From Xanthostigma xanthostigma (taxonomy: Eukaryota; Arthropoda; Insecta; Raphidioptera; Raphidiidae), in assembly GCA_963575645.1 (NCBI GenBank), contig OY754465.1, positions 38,466,401 through 38,530,400 on the forward strand: a DNA stretch of 64,000 nucleotides, in the 5' to 3' direction. The notes beneath the pieces are model-generated. The model saw only the letters and a list, made by a program, of their open reading frames with translations. It ran no database searches and was not told where the DNA came from. Both the position numbers and the translations under genes were made by a program. This document shows, in pieces, positions 11,840 through 21,346 of this stretch. Position 1 is the stretch's first letter. Each line of letters opens with the position of its first letter.

Positions 11840-12982
11840 AAAACCAATCGATTTATCTTTTTTTTCCAACCGATGGAGTTCGATTCCCTCAAAATATTTC
11901 AGGTGATCGGCGGTTGTAGGGGGGGGGGGGTGGGGGGTTGTATCTGTAAACGGTTTTTCGAGCATATCTCAGCCGGATCTGATCCTACAAAAAAAATGTA
12001 AATGGCGAAATTGAAGAGCTTGAAAAAACACGTAAGTTCATTCAAAGCTGAGCCAGATATCTCAATCCGTTCGCGAAATATCGCGATTTGAAATTGCGAA
12101 TAAACAAAAATTCAATCAGGTTTTTTCGGAAGGGGGTGGAGTTGGGGCCTCAAATTTTTTTTAATAGAAGGGTATCAGGGAGCACTTTAATGGACCGGAG
12201 GGAGGGGGTGGTGGGACAATTAGTTGGGAAGATATGGGCCTGAAACTAATTCAGCGGAAACGCTTATAGTTTCGAAAGTAATTGAGTTAGAGGGTCCTAC
12301 AAGGGCTCATTTTGTTCGTTTTTCTATGAGATAAAAGGTGGGAATGGCGAAAAAATTTATTTTTTGCAAATGCGCAAACACGGCATGCAGCTCCTGATTA
12401 TTTAATTATTATTTACATCTGTCCACTCTAGATTTGGCAGCAGGTTAATTTTTTCGTCATTTCCACCTTTTAGCTCATAGAAAAACGAAGAAAATGAGCC
12501 CTCGTAGGGTCCTCTAGCTCAATTACTTTCGGAGCTATAAGCGTTTCCGCTAAATTAGTTTCAGGCCCATATCTTCCCTCCTAATTGTCTCACCACCCCC
12601 TTCCTCCGGCCCATTAAAGTGCTCCCTGATACCCTTCTTTTAAAAAAAATTTTAGGCCCCAACTCCACCCCCTTCCGAAAAAAACTGATTGCGTTTTTGT
12701 TTATTCGCAAATTCAAATCACGATATTTCGCGAACGAATTGAGATATCGGGCTCAGCTTTGAATGAGCTTACGTATTTTGTCAACCTCTTCAATTTTGCC
12801 ATTTGCATTTTTTTTGTAGGATCAGATCCGGCTGAGATTTGCTCGAAAAACCGTTTACAGGTAAATATAATACGCCCCCCACCCCCCTGCAACCGCCGAT
12901 CACCTGAAATATTTTGAGAGAATAAGGGGGGGATCGAACTCCATCGGTTGGAAAAAAAAATCAATTTTTTTTATTGGTTTTT
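11840..12982. mobile_element. Large fold-back element, arms about 510 bp
   Basis: The left arm (about 11840-12360) and right arm (about 12446-12982) are inverted and about 85-90 percent similar, with an 80-bp loop. Landmarks are CCAACCGATGGAGTTCGAT with ATCGAACTCCATCGGTTGG, and GGGTATCAGGGAGCACTTTA with its complement. The arms carry G-runs on one strand (11919-11938) and the matching C-runs at about 12876-12889. Open frames inside are mirror artefacts. Confidence 0.75.
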
Positions 12983-13399
12983 GAAAACCGAAGTGACACC
13001 GCGCTAACAGTAAAATATACAGTTAAATTTTTTATAAAATCGTCAGGATTTTGGACCGGCAACCCGAGTTATTATGCTCCATTTTAAGAAAGTATCACGT
13101 GCAGAAGTTGGAACCATCATAATAATAATATATTGAATGCTTCGTACTTACTGCTTCCTTTAAATCAAGTAGACCTCATACTATGCACTGGTATGCTTTG
13201 ATCGGAAATAATATGTGGTTACTTACACAATATTATAATGTGTTATGCAATTACGAGTATAACGATTCATACGTATTATATGCTATAGATATACGAAAAC
13301 AGTTCAATGCATTTCTGCATCACTGATAACCTCAGCTGTTTAGCATCTACAATCTTAATATTTTTGCCTGTATATTATAGCAATACTATTAGTATGTGG

Positions 13400-13495
13400 C
13401 ACATACACTTGGTGTTGGTTGAATGACGGGGTCGAGAAGTGGGACCATAAAATCTCGGCGTTTCACATTATTCAGAACAATCTGACCATGATTTT
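13400..13495 (+). repeat. Terminal piece of dispersed repeat family A
   Basis: ACATACACTTGGTGTTGGTT and a following GACGGGGTCGAGAAGTGGGA block match the end of the family copies at 41519 and 58745, with about 75 percent similarity. The downstream part is diverged beyond recognition. Confidence 0.5.
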
Positions 13496-13499
13496 TGAT

Positions 13500-14320
13500 A
13501 ATATCCAAATAACCGCTTGAACCCTGTTAAAATGGACATTATCAAATCATTAAAATTGAAAGATACATTTTTTTAGGCATAAAGACGTGTTTGTGTAATG
13601 CCGAAATATGTATAAATGTGTTTTATCATTCAACAAAATATAAAGATCGACTTTACACATTTTGCTGTTGAGGTAGAACAATACATTTTTAGTCTATTAC
13701 CAGTTTTTTATACACTTCTAGAGTACACATAGGCGTCTCTCAAATCTTTGGAGCGGTCAATAGGAAAAATTGGTTTTTGTAAAAAATACTCATTACTCAG
13801 TATGGTGTGGTGTTAGTATGTAAAAATTTAGTATCAAATCCACAATTATTTCACCTGTCTACCGTACCTCTTATATTTACAGGAGATGACTTTAGATTTA
13901 CGTCTTTTAAAATATGAAATTATCAAAGAGGCCAGTCGGCTGGCCATAACATTTATGATGTAAATTTTTAAAAAATATAATTAGGTATGTATAGAAACTT
14001 GTAAATGGTATCCCCTCGTATTTATACAATTTAATGTATAAATCTATGCACTTGCCTAGTGTGGATGGTCAGTGAAGCAAAACTGTTACGTGCTTGCAGA
14101 AATGTATTATATATTGCAAGTAATCGGATAGGTAAGGTCATTTTGAAAAAATGCAAGATATTTTAGATATTGAATGTTAAAAATTAATAAAACGCATAAA
14201 TTTGGTTTCTGTAAATGCAGCTTTTCATAAAATATTTCAAATGCAGTTTTTATGATATTTCTTTAAAATATTATTTTGGAACCCTAATAAATTTCAATGA
14301 AAAATTTTTTTTTTTAAGTA
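13500..14320. other. AT-rich region, nothing recognised
   Basis: No gene or defined repeat was found between the family A end and the pogo-type element. Confidence 0.45.
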
Positions 14321-14686
14321 CAGTAGGCGCTCGATAATCCGGCACCCGATTTTTTCCCTCTATGCCGGATTGTCGGAACTGCCGGATTATCGGATTTTCG
14401 CTTGCTTCTTGCCATAATAAATTTTTTTAATTATCATTTCTCTTAACTTTCTCAAATTCAGTAGAAACAGCATCATTTATTATTTCTTCATCGGTCATTA
14501 CAGGGTGAGAATCCGAGTTTTCCGCAAACCATTCCTCAATATCGAGAGAAACTACTCGAACCCGCTCAGTAGTCCGGCGTTCAGCAGTGTAAAATGCCGG
14601 ATTATAGAGCGGGCTACCTGAGTCCCAAAATGCCGGACTACTGAGCGTGCCGGATTGGCGAGCGCCGGATTATCGAGCGCCTACTG
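14321..14686 (-). mobile_element. Internally deleted pogo/Tigger-type DNA transposon
   Basis: The termini CAGTAGGCGCTCGATAATCC and GGATTATCGAGCGCCTACTG (14667-14686) are perfect inverted repeats flanked by TA on both sides. This is the insertion signature of Tc1/mariner-superfamily pogo elements, whose termini often read CAGTAG then CGATAATCCGGCA. Secondary copies of the GCCGGATTAT motif lie inward at both ends (about 14380 and 14607) and could be further transposase-binding sites. The centre keeps the last part of a transposase frame on the minus strand. Confidence 0.85.
14427..14591 (-). pseudogene. C-terminal tail of a pogo/jerky-type transposase
   Basis: Read on the minus strand from about 14591 to the stop at 14427-14429, the frame is open for about 54 codons. 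It contains LDIEEWFAENSDSHPVMTDE followed by EIINDAVSTEF and a basic end, KVKRND. The order acidic-tryptophan stretch, then PVMTDEEI, is characteristic of the tail that follows the DDE domain in Tigger, CENP-B-like and jerky-like proteins. Everything upstream (HTH and DDE domains) is missing because the terminal repeat follows directly, so this is a deletion derivative and not a functional gene. The frame and termini agree in orientation, which supports the assignment. Confidence 0.7.
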
Positions 14687-15950
14687 TATCACATTCCGTG
14701 TATGAAGAGCTTCAATTGATGAGTGTTGTGACCGCATGAAAATAAAAATATAGTTCTTTCAATTAAGCGATTTGAATCAGTTAAAAACTGAAAAAAAACG
14801 AGACTGCGGAAGAAATCAAACTTTATGAGGGAATCCATACAATTTGCGTTTATTTTGTTCTTCATTTAGCATTTTAATTATTCAACCACATATCGGTCCC
14901 ATTCTTTGGTAAGCAGTCGGCAGTTAGCTGTAATGTCTGAGTTTCTTTTTTGTGAGTGAATTTGAGAATTATTAAATGAAACACAAAAAAGAAACCCACC
15001 CAAGGTGGGTCCAAATAAACAAAATAAATATTCAAAATTTCTAGTTTTGCAATGCAAGATCAATACATCTAAGAAAGAAAACAAAAACTGTAAATTATGT
15101 ATTTCTTCGATTAATTGTAGTTAACAAATTATTTTCACTTAAATGTTTTGCTTACAAATCACGATCAACGTTTTTCACATAAAATTAAGAGAAAAAAAAA
15201 AACTGTATCAACATATTATATAGAGAATGCATTGTTGCAATAGATTGTATATTTCTGTGGTCGCAAGTAAAAATAACTTATGACATATTAACAAATTTTT
15301 CGTTACCCTCAAGCCATTTTGTTAACTCTATTTTCGTAACTTGTGTATAAATTAATCGTCTCTACCTAAAAAAAATCTAAATCTATATTGCATGTCATCA
15401 CAGTTTTATTAGCCTTCGTAGAGGTGTGTGGGTCAACTGGTCGTCAATTTTTTTCTTGAATAAAATTGTCAGCATCTGCGAAAATGTAATGCTGCAAAAA
15501 CTTCAGAGGAGTTGCGCCGTTATGAGTTAACCTATTTACATTTAAAATGTGAGCTTAGAATAAAAGTGAAAAAAGAGCTAAGCCCACGTTAAAGAGAAAT
15601 GCACTTATTCGGATAAAAAGACATTGCCCAAAGTTTTAGTCATGCCAGCAGTGAGATGACACTAAAACTAGCATCATTTTACCGGACTACTTTTCATATT
15701 TGATTTTTGTTTTCTTTTTTATGTAGTCGAGTTTCAGTTTTTCTTTTTTACTTTTATTTATACAATGCATATATTTTTGGAAACATACCTGTTGGCTTTG
15801 TCACAGTTGGATAATTAGTTGACAATGCAATGGCTCGTATATTACAGTTTCCAAATTCCATTCTGAAAATTGGTGAAAATATCAGTTTAGTTTCATAATA
15901 ACATGTATACTGTTTAGAACAATTTACCACTACTTGACCAGCTTGAGGCC
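14687..15950. other. AT-rich region, nothing recognised
   Basis: Short open frames on either strand (for example 14878-15084, minus) have no family resemblance. No palindrome or array was defined. Confidence 0.45.
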
Positions 15951-15981
15951 CTGAAGATGAAAATAAATTTTTCGAAACGTT
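15951..15981 (+). ncRNA. Compact hammerhead ribozyme core, Penelope-associated type
   Basis: The segment carries CTGAAGA, which fits the hammerhead consensus CUGANGA. It is followed by an A/T hairpin (GAAAA pairing with TTTTC) as helix II, then GAAAC and GTT. Upstream GGCC (15947-15950) and downstream GGCC (15982-15985) can pair as a 4-bp helix I. Helix III is reduced to the palindrome ACGU, the arrangement described for small dimer-forming hammerheads associated with Penelope-like retroelements. Predicted cleavage would follow position 15981. Core residues are all present. No Penelope reverse transcriptase was seen nearby, so the parent element is inferred. Confidence 0.6.
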
Positions 15982-18099
15982 GGCCACTAGCGAAACACTG
16001 GTAAAGCTTATTTTATGATCCTCAACCAAACCTTCCTTCATTTTAATAATAAACTGTCAATATAAATTGTTATTAAGCCCATATAATCGTGGCAGTTTAT
16101 GACGTAAAATGAAAATGAAAAAACTGATTTTAAATTACTATTTTTTGTTGCGCTCGTGCAGTAGGAAGATACCTCGAGGCCTGTGAACCACTTTGTAGTC
16201 TTTTTTTCAACTGCTGTGAAAAATTCACAACTGGATCATTTGTTTTTTGTGTACGGGTTATTGGTTTCTACATCGATTTAATTTAATTAACAACCATTTG
16301 TGTGAACAACGAAATTGCATATAAATAAAATTAGATAGAAAACAAATCCCATTACACATAACATTGGGACACAAGATGGCTGGAAGAAATAATTTATATG
16401 ATAAGGACCGCGGAGGAGCAGAGTGGATCTTTAAAAGAACTAGAAATTCATTTGTTTCGCGGACCATTTCCTGTATTTTGTAATTCACGACCCACAGACC
16501 TTGCCATTAGTATGTGTAGACGTTTTTTAATTGTTCAGTTGTTTGTTGCTGTAACAAACATAGCTAATTGCAGCTGAGAATGCGCTTATAATTAATTTGA
16601 AAGAAAAAAATAGTTTAAACTTGCATAACAACAAACAGGAAGCGACACTATGGTAAATAAAAACAAAATATTCAGTTTTATTGATTCAGATGAAATGAAA
16701 TGTTATTTGTATTTATGATGAAACCATTTTAAAAATTTTAAAAGCATAATATGTTGACTAAGTTATTATCATATATAACTATGTTTTATATTTTAACAGG
16801 AGTTTTTTGCGATAAATTTAAAAATTAAATTATAGTTTTTGTTTAGTTGTATGCATTTTAAATTTAACTGCTGTTTTTTTCGTGCAGGTGACACGGACCG
16901 AAAAAAAACGCCAGTTCTTCACTTCTAAGGCCCTCACAGACTTACGCGGAACAGCGGAAACTGGATAAAATTGTATGGCGGGATATGTTAGCGGGATATC
17001 GCTTGATTGTATTTTTATCCAGCCCTGTTTTTGCTTTTGTTTTAGAACTTACCGTTTCGCGTTTGTCAACGAGAGTTTTAAAGGGGGACGATCACATCGT
17101 CATTAATTTTGTCTTATCGATATATTACCCTAAACCGTTTTGCCTTAAGACCAGAGGTGCGCATGCATATATTGACAGACAGAAGAAAGTGCTTGTAATG
17201 AATAGGTAATCAATGTATAAGTAATTCTAACAATATTCTGTAATGTAAAAAACAAATGTAAATGTACCATAAATCAGGGTGGGAGACGACAGTCCAGTTG
17301 ACACAGAAAGGTACTGTCGTTTTTCTTCACAGATCACTAACTTACCGACTTTTAATATGTGAGGTTTGTTATTTACAATGTTACTATTTACGTCACTGAT
17401 TTGCTTAGAATCATTAATTTAATTATAAGGATTCCGATGAGATATACATCGGTATTTCCGTTTGTTAATTATTCTAAATATATGATGAAAATTTACATAT
17501 TATTGATAGGTAATAAAAAAGTTTTGTCGGTAAACAAGCTCGAAATCTGTACTGGAAAATAAAGAATACCAATCGGGAAAGGAAAATGAGGTTTGTGATT
17601 AAATGGTTTAAACTATTAATAGTACAAATTTTGTGAATATACAAGGACAACTCTCATTTACGGAAAATATATCGACGTTTAACTCCTCATGTAGAGAACA
17701 TCTTCAGTTAAGGACTTTCACGGAACCGTTATAATTCCATCATGTCCGTCCGTCTGTTTGTATATCACATAACTCCGTCATCTTTCCATCGATTCGAATG
17801 AAATTTTACAAACAGGTATCTTATGTGAATCGCCATTCTACTTGTGTAATGAGATTACAAAAAAAAATAGGAGTAGCCTTCCTCCAACAGACCTGAGGGT
17901 ATCGTTGCAATAAATGTTCTCAAATGACTTTTTTTCTTAGATGAATAATTCCAGAGATATAAGCTTCTAAAATCGTTAATAATATTTGCAAAGGCGGTTA
18001 ACAAGGGGAAGCACGGAGATATTTCAGCCAACCTTTCATGCCATATCATTAAATAATATTTTTTTTTTCATCTAATATATCTTAAGTGTCACCGTCTCT
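15982..18099. other. Mixed AT-rich region with repeat scraps
   Basis: No gene was recognised. A patch at 16860-17050 (GGCCCTCACAGACTTACGCG) looks like a transposon end but lacks a partner. At 17735-17830 there is a TCCGTCTGT-rich block followed by ATTCGAATGAAATTTTACA, a scrap of the dispersed repeat seen at 34045 and 49020. Confidence 0.4.
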
Positions 18100-18114
18100 T
18101 AGAGTAGGTACTAA

Positions 18115-18422
18115 TCTTTAGAGATTTTACGCAACGTCATCCAACCCGCGTTTCCTCGTCTTCCTTCTGAATGATTCCTGAAGTCTGACATGATTCGCTG
18201 CTCTTCATAACACGCTCTATGTGGCCAGCCTATCATGTGGCGTTTTACGCATTTTTGTTATGCGCAGACCTTCGTACAGCTAGCATTTCGTCGCTAGTTC
18301 AGATATGCCATTATTCACCCTTTCAAACCGATCGATTTCGCGCAAGATTCGGTGTATTTCATGTATTTAGTAGGCCATCAGTTTTCTTCGTTAACACCAA
18401 TGTTCGCAGCCGTATATAACAA
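18115..18422 (-). pseudogene. C-terminal relic of a LINE reverse transcriptase
   Basis: Read on the minus strand with several frame changes, the segment gives pieces in the order YGCE, LVLTKKTDGLLNT, KGE-W-I-TSDEM, AGHIERV and GRRGNAGWMTLRKI. This matches the order found after the reverse transcriptase domain of many non-LTR polyproteins: YGCETW-LTKK, then GH-RM, then GRR-RGRP-RW-DDV-DL. Stops and shifts occur throughout, so it is dead. The exact clade cannot be fixed from this piece. The preceding 1.2 kb (to about 19660) is somewhat GC-richer and may be more of the same element, too eroded to read. Confidence 0.45.
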
Positions 18423-20220
18423 CTGATCGGCTAATTGTGCAGTCTTCTTCGTAACTTGAGCTAAGTTAGCTGTTAAAGAGTGAAAGATTGTTATAAATGT
18501 TTGTTTTGAAGACTACAAAAAAAGCTTTTTCCAGCATTAGAACATATATGTCTTACATTGTCAGATAGTCATACAATTTTGAAGATTGGTACTTTTTTCT
18601 TTTTCCTTTTCGGCTATCAATTTTTATATTCTACGCCTTTAAGTGAGGAAGGTGTAATCGCACCTTAGCTTCCTCGCTGAAGCTTGAAACATTGCTTAAC
18701 ATCGACGATCCCTCATTTCTGATTTCCTCTTTTCAACTGTGTAGTATACGTTGACAAGAATTGAGACTCGCTATAAACTGGCCTCTCAATCGAACACAAC
18801 GATTAGCGATACAAACGTAGCCAGTAATTGAAATGAAGCGTATCTGCTCGTATTCACTGGTACTTCGTGACCAGAAAATATTATTCGTCATCCCAGAGAA
18901 CTATAAAAGAACTCTCTATAAAATGTGTCCGTGTCTTTAAGGTTGTCAGTCACTGCATCGTCCAATAACTGTCTATGTAATGGTTTTAGACCTAAACATA
19001 TTTATTTTCTTGAAACGGTGTACAAGTTTTACGTCTGTCTTATTAAAGCATTTTATAGAGTTATTTAACGTCAAGGTTATCTAGCCCTGGTATCAGTTCA
19101 TATTTTTAGTTCCCGTCTCGGTACGTTCTCAAGGGATTCTCGACAATTAAGTCTTGTCGTGAAATTCGACACGAGAAAGAATTATTAATCTCATGTCGAG
19201 ATTTTTCATTTCAGTGATAACACTAAGTGTGGTCTTGATCACGACGAGATTCCCACAATTTAGTCTTGGCATGAAATACGAGACGAAAAAACCGCCAATC
19301 TTGGGTCCGAAGAACAATCTTGTTCCACTGTTTTATTGGCACCTTTGCGTAGAAGAAAAGAAATGATATTATACGAGTATTAGAACCGTCTCGTTTCACA
19401 GCTCTAAAGTCTAAAAGTCGAACATGCCGGACCCTCGATATGGTACATATGCACTCTCATTCGGGAATCAACGAACACTGTGATCGTTGTTATGATATCT
19501 TCTAAGGAAAGATAGGAGACATCCCCAATAGAGGACATGGTTCCTGGAGTTATACTACATGTCCAAAACTATCCAAGTCTACTTCGAAACATAGACTTTT
19601 GTCGCGTCGCTCTTATGAGAAGTAACATTTTGCTGCATAACGCCGGGTCGCCATGTGATAATTTGCCTTAAGAAAAAACAAACATTGGTAAAGTAATCTT
19701 AAAATAAAATTAAAGGTAGGTACTTATACTTTACAACAAAATTGTTTTATTTATAACTTTACGTTGCTCGACACGCATTTGAAGTTTGATTCATTACGTT
19801 TAAATTAATTAATTATTTACGGAAAAAACAGCACTATTGAAAGAAAATTAAAAACGTTTTATAACAAGTTTTATATCGTATATCAAAGCATTTGTGTATA
19901 CGAAGACATTTATTTTGAAATTTGTTCTATAAAAAATTAGAAATTAAATTCAGACAAAAGGTTTTTATTTGATGCATCTGATTTGATCACGTTGTTGTAA
20001 AAATAACAAAAAAACAAATACGTACTATTGTTTTAAACTTGCTGAAACCCTGGTCGGTACTTCCCAGTATCAGTTTTCCCAAATAAAAAATAATTCTTTA
20101 ATTATTTAAAAAAGTAACAAAGAGCTAAAAAACATTATCTATACAGATCTTTCTTAAAAATCTTCCAAATGAGAAACAAACATACATTGAAATTGTTTCT
20201 TAACAGTTTAGAAACAATTA
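18423..20220. other. Region with possible LINE remains and a two-copy repeat
   Basis: No intact gene. Two related blocks at 19131-19188 and 19249-19291 share ATTC-C-ACAATT-AGTCTTG, -TGAAAT-CGA and ACGA-AAA, about 118 bp apart, and suggest an old tandem duplication. The rest shows nothing I can name. Confidence 0.4.
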
Positions 20221-21212
20221 AGGTACCTTAACCAAATATGGGCACTCCCCCAAATATGGGCACTAGTGAAAAAAAAACAGTTAGTAACCAATTGTAGCAA
20301 AAGATGGCATCATGCGTCTTAGCAGGGATCTTATACAACTGCAAATATACAAAAAATTCCGCCATTACTCGCTAGTAGGCAATCAAAAATATTTTTAATC
20401 GGAAGATGTCACATTTGAAAAGTTAGATTGTAATTTTCGGTACGTAGGTTTAAGTTTATTTTGTAAGGAATTTGTACCAAAATTAATTGTTACTATACAC
20501 GAAATTGAAACTGAGGAGCTCTACTTTGAAGTGGTGCTATAGACTTTTAAATTTATTTCTGTATTATGAATGTATGCTTCGAAACTTTTAAGTAATGGCA
20601 TGTCCAAAATATGGGCACTAGAGTGACTGCTAAATATGGGCAGTGCCTCAATTACCAAGCAAAAAGCGCCTCAGTCCAAACAACAAAACGTCAAATTAAA
20701 AAAAGCAAAGTGCAGTGGCATTTCAATTCTTCGGAAAGAATCTTGGTACTGTACCCTTTGCAAGGAAGATGAGCAGAAAGACATGAGGCAGTGTACCGTT
20801 TGCTAGACTTGGGTTCACGAAGAATGCTGTGAACTGAGAGCCAAAGATGTCATGCGAAGACAGTGACTAAAATTAATTGTGCAACAACTTTTTTTTTAAT
20901 ATCGCGTTTTCAAGTTTTTTTTAATTAATATTAAAAATTACACTATTGTTTTCGGTATTAAATTGTTTCTTTTTAAGTTTTTTATATGGTGCCCGTATTT
21001 AGAACATGATGCTCTTAATATGGACACCTGATTAATTTTTTTATGTGTGATTTTTTGAAAATATATAAATGTTTTTTGCAAATTTTGTCTATGATTCTGT
21101 ATTCGTTATGACCTCAAGAACAAACTTATTTTTTTTTTTTAGTTTAATCTTGAATAATAAAGCTAATAATCAACAAAATGTTTAGGGGTGCCCATATTTA
21201 GGTTACTTACCT
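20221..21212 (+). mobile_element. Pogo-like DNA transposon derivative with zinc-finger tail
   Basis: Termini match as AGGTACCTTAACCAAATATG on the left and CATATTTAGGTTACTTACCT on the right, each flanked by TA. The motif AAATATGGGCACT recurs inside both ends (20234, 20251, 20608, 20632 and inverted near 20990 and 21190) and is a plausible transposase-binding site. The centre holds a broken plus-strand coding remnant, so the element is a deletion derivative of about 1 kb. Confidence 0.75.
20627..20866 (+). pseudogene. Transposase C-terminus with PHD-like zinc finger
   Basis: One plus-strand frame reads through from 20627 to the TGA at 20864, broken by a single TAG at 20804-20806. It contains a lysine/glutamine-rich linker, then WYCTLCKEDEQKDMRQCTVC and TWVHEECCELRAKD. 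The ligands are spaced C-x2-C-x10-C-x2-C-x4-H-x2-C (first C at 20750, H at 20816), which is PHD-like and known at the tail of insect pogo/Tigger-like transposases. The DDE domain is absent. The stop falls just after the fourth cysteine, so even this tail is not translatable in full. No start codon in a promoter context was found. Confidence 0.6.
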
Positions 21213-21239
21213 TAAAAAATTTTCAGAAACATTATATAG

Positions 21240-21346
21240 ACATGCTTAAAATTAACAAATAGTAAAAACAAAAAAAACACGTGAAAATATTTTGTAGAAT
21301 TTTTGACGTGTTTTTTGTTTTTACTATTTGTTAATTTTAAGCATGT
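21240..21346. repeat. Near-perfect hairpin, arms about 44 bp
   Basis: ACATGCTTAAAATTAACAAA at 21240 is mirrored by TTTGTTAATTTTAAGCATGT ending at 21346, with a CACGTGAA-type centre and a loop of under 20 bp. It lies 28 bp after the pogo-like element. The high arm identity suggests a recent inverted duplication or a very small inverted-repeat element. Confidence 0.65.

Noticed and set aside
12713..12964. Minus-strand open frame matching part of 11714-11965
   Set aside because: The similarity is due to the two arms of the fold-back; not a gene family.
15754..16041. 95-codon minus-strand open frame
   Set aside because: It lies antisense to the hammerhead core and shows no domain; the ribozyme reading explains its best-conserved part.
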